Shown here one piece after another: positions 44,094 to 52,774 of a stretch of DNA of 64,000 nucleotides. Numbering within the stretch: the stretch's first letter is position 1; every line of letters starts with the position of its first letter. Both the position numbers and the translations under genes were made by a program. Origin of the DNA: Nonomuraea africana (GTDB lineage Bacteria > Actinomycetota > Actinomycetes > Streptosporangiales > Streptosporangiaceae); assembly GCF_014873535.1 (NCBI RefSeq), contig NZ_JADBEF010000001.1:2232001-2296000 (forward strand), written 5' to 3'. Under the pieces are notes generated by a model. It was not told where the DNA came from. It ran no database searches and worked only from the letters and a program-made list of their open reading frames with translations.

Positions 44094-44879
44094 CTAGGGC
44101 GCGGCCGGGCGTCCCGCACGCACCGGCTTCCGGTGAGCGGAAGACAGCGCGATCAACCGGTAGACGGGGTCGGCGCGCGGGCGCTCCTGCTCGGGCAGCG
44201 CGGCCAGCAGGGCGTCGAGCCGCTCCAGCTCGGCGGGCGGCGCCGCGCCGGGCCAGCCGTTCGCGGACGCGGCCAGGCTCTCGCGCCACGCCTTCGGGCT
44301 GCGGCCCTGCCCGGTCCCCGCGAAGCTCGTCCGTCCCGCCGCCACGAGCCCGAGCCCGGCCGCCACCTCGCTCACCCAGGCGTAGGCGTCGGCCTGGACG
44401 GGAGCGTGGGCGTCGCGCAGCGGGCGCACCAGCGCGGCGGCGTCGCCTCCCACCGCGTAGAGGGCGTCGTTCTTGTCCACGGTGGTGATCAGCACGCCGC
44501 CTGGGCGCAGCACCCTGGCCGCCTCCGCGAGCACCGCCGCCGACGTCGGACGGTCGAGCAGGTGCAGCAGCCAGATCATCGTGACGGCGTCGACCGAGGA
44601 GTCGGGCAGCGGCAGGCGGGTGGCCTCGCCCAGCACCGCGGCGCCGTCCAGACGGGAGGCGGCCACCCGCGCCATGCTCCGCGACCTGTCGACGCCCACG
44701 ACGAGCCGGCCGGGGCGGCGGAGCAGGGCGGTGACGCTGCCGGTGCCGCAGGCCACGTCGGCGACCACCGCGGCGGAGCCCGGCAGGAGCGTCTCGACGG
44801 CCCGCGCCGACGCCCGCGCCCTGGCCTCCCCGCCGCGCGTCGCGTCGTAGCAGGCCGCCTCGCTGTCGTAGTCGAGCAC
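44094..44879 (-). CDS. Class I SAM-dependent methyltransferase
   Basis: A 261-residue methyltransferase of the UbiE/Methyltransf_11 type. SAM-binding motif I is VVADVACGTGSVTALL, followed by VVGVDRSRSM, LGEATRLPLPDSSVDAV and VLRPGGVLITTV. GTG 44879 is preceded by GGGAGG at five bases. It is 10 bases upstream of pcaF and 17 bases after the fusion gene, so it may be cotranscribed with either. Substrate unknown. Confidence 0.87.
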   Translation of the reverse strand: MLDYDSEAACYDATRGGEARARASARAVETLLPGSAAVVADVACGTGSVTALLRRPGRLVVGVDRSRSMARVAASRLDGAAVLGEATRLPLPDSSVDAVTMIWLLHLLDRPTSAAVLAEAARVLRPGGVLITTVDKNDALYAVGGDAAALVRPLRDAHAPVQADAYAWVSEVAAGLGLVAAGRTSFAGTGQGRSPKAWRESLAASANGWPGAAPPAELERLDALLAALPEQERPRADPVYRLIALSSAHRKPVRAGRPAAP

Positions 44880-44896
44880 CAGCACCTCCCTTTCCG

Positions 44897-46189
44897 TCAG
44901 AAGCCGAACTGCGCGTACGGCTCGCCGCGCAGGATCGCCCGCAGCGCCGCCTCGGGGTAGGGGACCAGCTCGGCGGGCAGGTCGTCCAGCGGGTGCCACT
45001 CGAGGGCGGCGCACTTGCCCGGCTCGGCGTTGTACGGCTCGCCGCTCCACCGCTCGGCCCTGAAGAACAGCCCGACGCGGTCGGGCGCGCGGTGCATGGC
45101 GTGCACGAAGGTGAGGTCGTCGGGGCCGATCACCACGCCGACCTCCTCAAGGGCCTCCCTGACCGCGCCGGCGACCGCCGACTCACCCTCCTCCAGATGT
45201 CCTGACGGCAGGTGCCACAGGCCGTCGGCGTACCCGGTGTTCGCCCGCCGTCCGAGCAGCACTCTCCCCTCGCGGACGAAGAGCACGTGCACGTCCACGA
45301 TCGCCTTGAACCTGGCCCTCTTCACCTCGTGCGGGGCGCGCTCCCCGCCGCGCCGTCCCAGCGCCTGCGCCCACTTCACGGCCACGGCGGCGACCTGGAC
45401 CAGCTCGGCGCGCAGCAGGTCGGGGTCCGCCTCGGCGAAGGCCTCCATGACCTCCTCGTGCAGGACGTGCCGCCAGGTCGGCGCACCGTCCCGCGCGGCC
45501 TCCTCCAGCTCGGCCCTGGCCAGGTCGGCCGCCGCCGTGCGCTCGGGACCCGTGCCGTCGGCGAGGTCCTGCACGCCCCACATCGCGTCCTGCGCCACCC
45601 GTTCGGCGGCCACGTCGGCCAGCACCGCGGACAGCGAGCCCGGCACCCCGTAGTCGCCGTCGCCGAGAGGGAAGAACTCCTCCGCCCGCCAGCTCGTGCC
45701 GTCGAAGGCCACCAGCGTGACCCCGCCCGCCTGGGCGGTGAAGGGCAGCCGGGCCGCCAGGTCCGCCTCCATCGCCGCCAGCACGCCGGGCTCCGCGCCG
45801 TCGGCGACCGTCAGGTGCGGGACCACGTCGGGATGACGCCCGCCGTACGGCGGAGCCTCCGGCCAGCGGGCGGCGACCGCCTCGGTGAGCTCGCGCAACG
45901 GACCCTCGGGCTCGGGGGCCAGGTAGAGCACGCCGGGAAAGCGCCCCGCAGCGCGGAAGGTCACGTCGAACGCCCTGCGCGCGGCGAACAGGCGGCCGAG
46001 CTCGGCCCGCACTCCCGCGTCGATCCGCTCGAGCCGCAGGAACGGGTAGAGGACGGTGACGTGCGCGCTGACGCCGTAGGCGGCCGAGGAGTCGTAACGC
46101 TCCCGCCAGCGCCCCACGACGGGCTCGGCCGCCGGGACGTTCACCACCAGAGCGGTCTGGCCCATCTCGAAGTGACCCACGCCGCACAT
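44897..46189 (-). CDS. Three-domain LigT (2'-5' RNA ligase-like) / MazG-like / Nudix fusion
   Basis: A 430-residue protein with three nucleotide- or RNA-acting domains. Residues 10-185 are a 2H phosphoesterase with both HxT motifs ([10 protein letters not shown] and VPHLTVADG). Residues 195-295 resemble an all-alpha NTP pyrophosphohydrolase: [32 protein letters not shown]. Residues 305-425 are a Nudix hydrolase with the box [20 protein letters not shown] (GX5EX7REUXEE). All catalytic residues appear intact. The start is ATG 46189; ATG 46165 (MGQTALVV) is a possible start. Probable role: nucleotide or RNA-end clean-up; this is inference. Confidence 0.88.
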   Translation of the reverse strand: MCGVGHFEMGQTALVVNVPAAEPVVGRWRERYDSSAAYGVSAHVTVLYPFLRLERIDAGVRAELGRLFAARRAFDVTFRAAGRFPGVLYLAPEPEGPLRELTEAVAARWPEAPPYGGRHPDVVPHLTVADGAEPGVLAAMEADLAARLPFTAQAGGVTLVAFDGTSWRAEEFFPLGDGDYGVPGSLSAVLADVAAERVAQDAMWGVQDLADGTGPERTAAADLARAELEEAARDGAPTWRHVLHEEVMEAFAEADPDLLRAELVQVAAVAVKWAQALGRRGGERAPHEVKRARFKAIVDVHVLFVREGRVLLGRRANTGYADGLWHLPSGHLEEGESAVAGAVREALEEVGVVIGPDDLTFVHAMHRAPDRVGLFFRAERWSGEPYNAEPGKCAALEWHPLDDLPAELVPYPEAALRAILRGEPYAQFGF

Positions 46190-46258
46190 TGTCCACCCGG
46201 TGCACCGCCGCCGGGTGCCGGGCGTGAGATGAGCCAGGTGGGACTACCCTGGGGCGCG

Positions 46259-47383
46259 ATGAACGAGCTCGACCTGACCCGCTTCCCCGTCAACCCCCGC
46301 GACCAACTGCGCGCGTGGGACGCCGCCGACGAGTACCTGCTGCGGCACCTCGGCGGCGACCTCCAGGGCAACGTGGTCGTGTTCGGCGACCGGTGGGGCG
46401 CGCTGGTCACCGCGCTCGCCGCGCACCGGCCCACCCAGATCACCGACTCGTTCCTCACCCAGGAGGCCACCAGGGCCAACCTGAAGCGCAACGGCGTCGA
46501 CGAAGGCCAGGTGCGGCTGCTGACGACCAGGGACACCCTGCCCGACCGCGTCGACGTGCTGCTGGTGCGCGTGCCCAAGAACCTCGCGCTCCTGGAGGAC
46601 CAGCTGCACCGCCTGGCCCCCGCCGTCCACGAGGACACGGTCGTGGTCGGCACGGGCATGGTCACCGAGATCCACACCTCGACCCTGCGGGCCTTCGAGC
46701 GCATCCTCGGCCCCACCCGCACCTCGCTGGCCGAGCGCAAGGCACGGCTGATCTTCTGCACCCCCGACCCCGCGCTGCCGAGGACGCCGAGCCCCTGGCC
46801 GATCAGCTACACCCTGCCCGACGACGTCGGCCCCGCCTCGGGGCGCACCGTCGTCAACCACGCGGGCATCTTCTGCGCGGACCGCCTCGACATCGGCACC
46901 AGGTTCCTCCTCCGCCACCTGCCCGGCAGCAGGGGCCCCGAACGCGTCGTGGACCTCGGCTGCGGCAACGGCGTGGTCGGCCTGTCCTTGGCCCTGGCCA
47001 ACCCCCAGGCCGAGGTGCTGTTCGTCGACGAGTCGCACCAGGCGGTGGCCTCGGCCGAGGCCACATATCTGGCCAACTCCGCCGCCCTGCCCGACCCGCC
47101 CGCCGCCCGCTTCCTGACGGGCGACGGCATGGCGGACGTCGAGGTGGGCTCGGCCGATCTGGTGCTCAACAACCCGCCCTTCCACACCCACCGCGCCACC
47201 ACCGACGACACGGCCTGGCGGATGTTCACCGGATCCCGTACGGCGCTGCGCCGCGGCGGCGAGCTGTGGGTGATCGGCAACAGGCACCTCGGCTACCACG
47301 CCAAGCTGCGCAGGCTCTTCGGCAACTGCGAGGTCGTCGCCAGCGACCCGAAGTTCGTCGTCCTGCGCGCCGTCAAGCGTTGA
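46259..47383 (+). CDS. RlmG/RsmC-type rRNA guanine-N2 methyltransferase-like
   Basis: A 374-residue protein of the RsmC/RlmG class with two tandem methyltransferase folds. The N-terminal one lacks a SAM site (VVVFGDRWGALVTALAA), and the C-terminal one has VVDLGCGNGVVGLSLAL and the catalytic VLNNPPFH. These are the marks of enzymes making m2G in 16S or 23S rRNA (G1835 for RlmG, G1207 for RsmC). ATG 46259 was chosen because MNELDLTRFPVNPRDQLRAWD is the family start. It is divergent from the fusion gene. Confidence 0.88.
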   Translation: MNELDLTRFPVNPRDQLRAWDAADEYLLRHLGGDLQGNVVVFGDRWGALVTALAAHRPTQITDSFLTQEATRANLKRNGVDEGQVRLLTTRDTLPDRVDVLLVRVPKNLALLEDQLHRLAPAVHEDTVVVGTGMVTEIHTSTLRAFERILGPTRTSLAERKARLIFCTPDPALPRTPSPWPISYTLPDDVGPASGRTVVNHAGIFCADRLDIGTRFLLRHLPGSRGPERVVDLGCGNGVVGLSLALANPQAEVLFVDESHQAVASAEATYLANSAALPDPPAARFLTGDGMADVEVGSADLVLNNPPFHTHRATTDDTAWRMFTGSRTALRRGGELWVIGNRHLGYHAKLRRLFGNCEVVASDPKFVVLRAVKR

Positions 47384-47431
47384 GCCCGCGGGCCGTCACG
47401 GGCTGGACGGGGCGCCGGTAACGTCGCGCGC

Positions 47432-47556
47432 ATGGAGCCTGACCAGTACGTCCGGGTACGCGGCGGGAGAGTGCACAACCTGCGCGGAGTGGACGTCGTG
47501 CTGCCGCGCGACACCTGGTCGCCTTCACGGGCGTCTCGGGTTCCGGCAAGTCGTCG
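47432..47556 (+). pseudogene. N-terminal stub of uvrA-like gene (frameshifted)
   Basis: ATG 47432 opens EPDQYVRVRGGRVHNLRGVD, the start of an UvrA-type ATPase. At about 47513 one base is missing: after LPRDT the expected LVAFTGVSGSGKSS, including Walker A, is found in the next frame. Similarity ends after GKSS at 47556. The remaining part of the gene reappears only at 50008. It is a dead remnant of an UvrA paralogue (perhaps of the antibiotic-resistance type). Confidence 0.8.
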
Positions 47557-47635
47557 CCGGGAACGGTTGTATCAGCATGCTCATGCGATCCGTTCGCGCA
47601 TCGCTGATGCACCCGCCCCGCGCGGCGGGCTCGCG

Positions 47636-48076
47636 TCAGCCGATCTGTTCGGCCAGGGCGACGATGATTCCCGCGGGACCGCGGAGGTAGCAGAGCCGGA
47701 AGATGCTCTCGTACTGCGCCACCTCGCCGAGAAGTTCGGCGCCGTGGGCGCGCAGGCGGGCGATGGTGTCGTCGATGTCGTCGACGGTGAACATGACGCG
47801 ATGCAGGCCCAGCGTGTTGGGCGGCGGGTTCTCCGGCTCGGCGCTGGACGCCGCGGGGGTGTGGTACTTGGTCAGCTCCAGCTTGCTGTGGCCGTCTGGG
47901 GTCCGCATCATCGCGATGTCGCTCCGGACGCCGTCGAGTCCGACGGTGCGGTCCGCCCAAAGGCCTTCGACCTGTCCCTTGCCTTCCAGTTCCATGCCGA
48001 GCTCGGTGAAGAACGCGACAGCCGCGTCCAGGTCGTCGACGACGATGGCGACGTTGTCCATCCGCTGAATGGTCAT
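47636..48076 (-). CDS. VOC (glyoxalase/bleomycin resistance) family protein
   Basis: A 146-residue single-domain VOC protein: MDNVAIVVDDLDAAVAFFTE, ALEL-like KLELTKYHTP, HRVMFTVDDIDDTIARLRAH and a C-terminal LRGPAGIIVALAEQIG. ATG 48076 is favoured by the family start TIQRMDNV; an ATG 12 bases upstream is possible. Metal ligands for glyoxalase (His, Glu) are partly present. It may be a lyase, dioxygenase or binding protein. It lies between the two uvrA-like fragments. Confidence 0.85.
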   Translation of the reverse strand: MTIQRMDNVAIVVDDLDAAVAFFTELGMELEGKGQVEGLWADRTVGLDGVRSDIAMMRTPDGHSKLELTKYHTPAASSAEPENPPPNTLGLHRVMFTVDDIDDTIARLRAHGAELLGEVAQYESIFRLCYLRGPAGIIVALAEQIG

Positions 48077-48208
48077 GTCTCCGAGCATAAAGAACGCTCG
48101 CCGCTGGTGGGGATCGGCGGCGCGGGTGCGCCGGCCGTGCTCGCTGCGGCGGTTGGTGTGCGGTGGGTGGCGGCGGAAGGAGCCCTAGCTGCGCCGGGCT
48201 TTCGAGAC

Positions 48209-48655
48209 CTAGGACGGATAGTCGATACTGAAGTCCCAGGTGGGCGCGCCCGAATCGCCGGGGGCGAGGGGGCCGTCCACCAGTACATCGACGGTGCCAT
48301 GCGAGAACGTCTTAGTTGCCACCACCTGGATGTCGGACGGATCGAGTTCCTCGAAGGGGGCGGTGAATTGCCAGCCTTCCCGGTGCATGGCAGCCAGTGC
48401 CTCCCGCACGTGATGGGCATCCGCCACTGTTACGGCCACCCAGGCGCCACTGTCCGGACTGTTCTGGCATTCGTCCTCGCGGTCGATCGCTGTGACCGAG
48501 CCCGCGGGAAGCAACCGGGTCACTTCCTTCTCCAGTACGGCTTGCTGCTGCGCCACCCGTTTCTTGCACTTCGCCACATGGAAACCGCAGGACGGGATTG
48601 GAGACAACAGCGCCGCGACGGCTAAGGCCGAGACCGCCATCTTGATCATATTCAC
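48209..48655 (-). CDS. Small secreted or lipid-anchored protein, unknown
   Basis: A 148-residue protein with an N-terminal signal (MNMIKMAVSALAVAALLSPI) ending at PSC; the Cys at position 23 could be lipidated, though the lipobox is imperfect. The rest (KKRVAQQQAVLEKEVTRLLP, WVAVTVADAHHVREAL) has no family I recognise. Cys residues at 23, 29 and about 62 may form a disulfide. It is a hypothetical protein inside the uvrA interruption. Confidence 0.6.
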   Translation of the reverse strand: MNMIKMAVSALAVAALLSPIPSCGFHVAKCKKRVAQQQAVLEKEVTRLLPAGSVTAIDREDECQNSPDSGAWVAVTVADAHHVREALAAMHREGWQFTAPFEELDPSDIQVVATKTFSHGTVDVLVDGPLAPGDSGAPTWDFSIDYPS

Positions 48656-48742
48656 GGGCTCAGCCTGCCACGTTCTGCGGCCGGAGCGCGCGTCGTCGGA
48701 TAGAACACCCCCACCTGGCCACGGGCCCGGCGGCGGCGCGGC

Positions 48743-48920
48743 TCACACGCTGACGAGCGCCTCGCTGCCAGCCGGCCACCGTTCGAGAAGCTCGGCGTCG
48801 AGGGTGCCCAGCTCGCGGCGGATATGAGCCGACCCGGTCTGCTGGGCGACGCCGAACGCCTCGTGCCCCGGGTGCGCGGCCCGCGCCGGGTCCGCCTGCG
48901 GCGACTGGACGACCGCGATC
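48743..48920 (-). pseudogene. C-terminal remnant of an XRE-type regulator
   Basis: About 58 codons without a start end in a normal stop: PLIAVVQSPQADPA, then HPGHEAFGVAQQTGSAHIRR and ELGTLDAELLERWP. The AFGVAQQTGSARIRREL-like ending is that of large actinobacterial helix-turn-helix regulators with TPR-like C-termini. The N-terminal part is absent. It is consistent with local gene decay. Confidence 0.55.
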
Positions 48921-48947
48921 AACGGGGAGCTGACCTCACCAAGACCG

Positions 48948-49235
48948 TTAGCGCGACACGAGGAAGTGGACCTCGCGGGGCCTGACCTCCAGGTCGCTCA
49001 GGCCGTCGGGCGTCGCGTCCATCTCGCGGGCGAGGTCGGCCGTCGCCAAGAAGGCCTCCTCGGACTCGAACGCGCCGGTGGTGACGACGGCGTCGCCGTC
49101 CGGGGTGACCCAGACCCCGACGGACTCGAAGCCCGGCTGCCGTCGCATCGCCTCGGCGACCTGGTGGCACTCGGCGAGGAACGCATCGACATGCTCGGGG
49201 GCAGGGTAGTGGAAGGCAACGAAACCGAATGACAT
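48948..49235 (-). CDS. Antibiotic biosynthesis monooxygenase-like (ABM) domain protein
   Basis: A 95-residue dimeric alpha/beta-barrel protein: FVAFHYPAPEHVDAFLAECH, QPGFESVGVWV and TGAFESEEAFLATADLAREM. AGGAGG lies nine bases before ATG 49235. Such proteins are heme- or cofactor-free monooxygenases or simple binding proteins. It is divergent from the TetR gene, with a strong palindrome between, so it is probably controlled by it. Confidence 0.78.
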   Translation of the reverse strand: MSFGFVAFHYPAPEHVDAFLAECHQVAEAMRRQPGFESVGVWVTPDGDAVVTTGAFESEEAFLATADLAREMDATPDGLSDLEVRPREVHFLVSR

Positions 49236-49280
49236 GACGTGTCTCCTCCTGGGTTATACGATACCGTACAACGTGAGGCT

Positions 49281-49312
49281 AGACCTGTTGTACGGCTTCG
49301 TACAACAGGTCT
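49281..49312. promoter_or_regulatory. Perfect 14-bp-arm palindrome, probable TetR operator
   Basis: AGACCTGTTGTACG (49281-49294) and CGTACAACAGGTCT (49299-49312) are exact reverse complements around GCTT. A further half-site, CCGTACAAC, is at 49264-49272. It lies 23 bases before the TetR ATG and 46 bases from the ABM ATG, so a repressor here would control both genes. Confidence 0.75.
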
Positions 49313-49334
49313 GACAGGGTGAGGTGGGCCACAG

Positions 49335-49904
49335 ATGGGCGCGTTGCGCACACCGCGGGAGCAGTGGATCGAGGAGGGGCTGCGGGCGCTGGCCGCAGGC
49401 GGTGTGGACGCGGTGCGGATCGAGGCGCTCGCCAAGGCGCTGGGGGTGACCAAGGGGGGCTTCTACGGCTACTTCGCCGACCGCGACGCACTGCTGACCG
49501 AGATGCTGGACACCTGGGAGCGCGAGAGCATCGACGACGTAATCGACCGAGTCGAGCGGGAGTGCGGCAACCCGCGCGACAAGGTCCGCCTGGCCGGGCA
49601 GCTCACCTTCTCCAGCGACCGCCTGCTGCCCATCGACCTGGCCATCCGCGAATGGGCCCGCCGCGACCACACCGTCGCCGCCCGCCTGCGCCGCGTGGAC
49701 AACAAGCGCATTCAGTTGGCGCGCGACGCGATCAGCACCTTCTGCGCCGACCCTGACGAGGTCGAGGCACGCGCCCTGCTCGCATTCTGCACGGCCATCG
49801 GCAGCCACTTCCTCGCCGCCGACCACCCCGGCCGCACCCGCGCCCCGGTCATCGCCCGCGCCGCCGACATCATCCTCGACCTCCCACGTAACCCCGGTGG
49901 ATGA
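49335..49904 (+). CDS. TetR family transcriptional regulator
   Basis: A 189-residue regulator. The helix-turn-helix is VDAVRIEALAKALGVTKGGF followed by YGYFADRDALL; the C-terminal domain (TWERESIDDVIDRVE, ADIILDL) is of the kind with a small-molecule pocket. ATG 49335 follows a GAGG. It likely represses itself and the divergent ABM gene through the palindrome at 49281-49312. Ligand unknown. Confidence 0.88.
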   Translation: MGALRTPREQWIEEGLRALAAGGVDAVRIEALAKALGVTKGGFYGYFADRDALLTEMLDTWERESIDDVIDRVERECGNPRDKVRLAGQLTFSSDRLLPIDLAIREWARRDHTVAARLRRVDNKRIQLARDAISTFCADPDEVEARALLAFCTAIGSHFLAADHPGRTRAPVIARAADIILDLPRNPGG

Positions 49905-50007
49905 CACCTCCCCAGACCCCTGCCCGCCGCCGGCAACGCCGGGGTGCTCATGACGCGCCAGCCGGATGCGGTGAAGCGCGCTGCTGCTCCCTCGCTGTTC
50001 GGCTTGA

Positions 50008-51027
<1,020 letters not shown>

Positions 51028-51139
51028 TGGAACCCGCCTCCCGGCTGTCGCCGCCGGATTTCCGCACCGTCCTTGACAAAAAAAGTTGTCGGTGGGAGGC
51101 TGGAGCCACACCGCAAGGAACACCGACAAGGAGATCGAC

Positions 51140-51691
51140 ATGCGAAAGATCGTGGCCTGCTTCTTCATCTCCCTCGACGGCGTCGTCGAGTCGCCCGACC
51201 AGTGGCACTTCCCCTACTTCAACGACGAGATGGGCGCCGCGATCGGCGCGCAGATGGCCGAGTCCGACGCCATGCTCATGGGCCGCGTCAACTATGAGGA
51301 GTGGGCCGCCTACTGGCCGGCCAAGAGCGGCGAGGGCGACCACTTCGCCGACCACATCAACAACGTGAAGAAGTACGTCGTCTCGAACACCCTCGACTCG
51401 GCCGACTGGACCAACACCACGCTCATCAAGGGCGACTCCTTCGTCGAGGAGCTCACCGCGCTGAAGCGGCAGGAGGGCGGCACCATCTCGATGAGCGGCA
51501 GCGCCACCCTGGTCAGGTCGCTGCTCGAGCACGACCTGCTCGACGAGCTCTACCTCATGGTCCACCCGATCGTCGTCGACGCCGGCCAGCGGCTGTTCGA
51601 GGGCACCGGCCAGATCCCGCTCAAGCTCGTCTCGTCCACGACCTTCGAGACCGGTGTCCTGTCCCTCACCTACTCCACGGAGACGAAGTGA
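51140..51691 (+). CDS. Dihydrofolate reductase-like (RibD_C) family protein
   Basis: A 183-residue protein with the RibD C-terminal/DHFR fold: KIVACFFISLDGVVESPDQW, AMLMGRVNYEEWAAYW, TLIKGD, GGTISMSGSATLVRSLLEHD and LVHP-like LMVHPIVVDAGQRLF. AAGGAG is six bases before ATG 51140, so an upstream in-frame extension is rejected. A TTGACA (51073-51078) may be its -35 box. Function in this family is usually unknown; NADPH-dependent reduction is likely. Confidence 0.85.
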   Translation: MRKIVACFFISLDGVVESPDQWHFPYFNDEMGAAIGAQMAESDAMLMGRVNYEEWAAYWPAKSGEGDHFADHINNVKKYVVSNTLDSADWTNTTLIKGDSFVEELTALKRQEGGTISMSGSATLVRSLLEHDLLDELYLMVHPIVVDAGQRLFEGTGQIPLKLVSSTTFETGVLSLTYSTETK

Positions 51692-52086
51692 CCACCAAGA
51701 CCGTCGCCGACAAGCTGCTCGTCAAGCCGGGCACGACCCTGTGGCTGTCGCACCCCGACAGGCTCGCGCTGGTCGGGCCGCTGCCCGACGGCGTGCGGGA
51801 GGCGGCGGGGCCGCAGGAGGCCGCCGTGGCGCTCGTCTTCGGCGACGACGCCGCCTCGCTGAGGGAGGTCCTCGCCGAGCACGAGGACGGCATCGCCACC
51901 CCGCCCGTGGTCTGGGTCGCCTACCCCAAGGCCAACAAGACCGACATCAACCGCGACACCGTCTGGCCGATCGTCGGCGAGTTCGGGCTGCGTCCCAACG
52001 GCCAGGTCGCCATCGACGAGGTCTGGTCGGCGCTGCGCTTCAGGGCGCTGAAGCCGGGTGAGGCCCCCTTTGCCGGAGGCAGGTGA
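51688..52086 (+). CDS. DUF3052-like protein
   Basis: A 132-residue protein from GTG 51688, overlapping the reductase stop (GTGA). It has KLLVKPGTTLWLSHPDRLAL, VVWVAYPKANKTDINRDTVW and AIDEVWSALRFRALKPGE. These blocks are those of the DUF3052 family, whose function is unknown. Coupling to the RibD_C gene suggests joint expression. Confidence 0.78.
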   Translation: MTTKTVADKLLVKPGTTLWLSHPDRLALVGPLPDGVREAAGPQEAAVALVFGDDAASLREVLAEHEDGIATPPVVWVAYPKANKTDINRDTVWPIVGEFGLRPNGQVAIDEVWSALRFRALKPGEAPFAGGR

Positions 52087-52089
52087 GCC

Positions 52090-52716
52090 TCACGCCTTGC
52101 GGTAGACGGAGACGGAGAACGGCCGGTGCGTGTCGGTGTCGACCCGGCCGGCGACGGGTGAGAGCGAGTGGTCGGCGTCGGCGAACCTGTGCAGGCTCGC
52201 CGCCTCTGGCCACGGATGCACCAGCACCAGCACCCCGCCGTCGGCCAGCAGCCCGACCAGCCGCTCCGAGGCCTGGCGAAGCCGTCCCGCCCTGCCCACG
52301 TAGTAGAGCGTCTCCGCGCAGAACACCAGGTCGAACCCCTCCTCAAGACCATGGCTGAGGAGGTCGGCGTGGACGAAACTGGCTTTCTCCGTCCGCTTCC
52401 TGGCCCGCTCCAGCGCTCGCGTGGAGATGTCGATCCCGGTGACCTCGGCGTCGGGGAACCGTCCCACCAGAGCGTCGGTGAACACCCCTTCCGCGCACCC
52501 CACCTCCAGAATCCGCCGGTACGGCAGGCGGGGAACCGCGTCCAGCGTCGTGGCGTACTTGTGCCGCTCGTAGTCGTCGGTCCCGAGCTTCCACGGATCG
52601 GGCGTGCGGTGCCACCAGTCGAAGTAACGGCGCAGAAAGACGCCCTGCCCTCGACGGGAGAGCAGGGACATCATCCGGAAGAACGCCCGGTGAATCCGCT
52701 CCGCGAGCTCCGACAT
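52090..52716 (-). CDS. NodS-like SAM-dependent methyltransferase
   Basis: A 208-residue methyltransferase: WWHRTPDPWKLGTDDYERHK, the SAM motif RILEVGCAEGVFTDAL, GIDISTRALERARKR and FDLVFCAETLYYVG. This pattern fits the NodS/nodulation methyltransferase-like family, which N-methylates amino-sugar glycolipids in rhizobia; actinobacterial members have unknown substrates. ATG 52716 begins MSELAERI. It converges on the DUF3052 gene with three bases between the stops. Confidence 0.84.
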   Translation of the reverse strand: MSELAERIHRAFFRMMSLLSRRGQGVFLRRYFDWWHRTPDPWKLGTDDYERHKYATTLDAVPRLPYRRILEVGCAEGVFTDALVGRFPDAEVTGIDISTRALERARKRTEKASFVHADLLSHGLEEGFDLVFCAETLYYVGRAGRLRQASERLVGLLADGGVLVLVHPWPEAASLHRFADADHSLSPVAGRVDTDTHRPFSVSVYRKA

Positions 52717-52774
52717 CGGTCCCCCTTGATCGAGAAGCGCTCAAGGGCAACCTAGGATCTGGATCGCCGACCGG

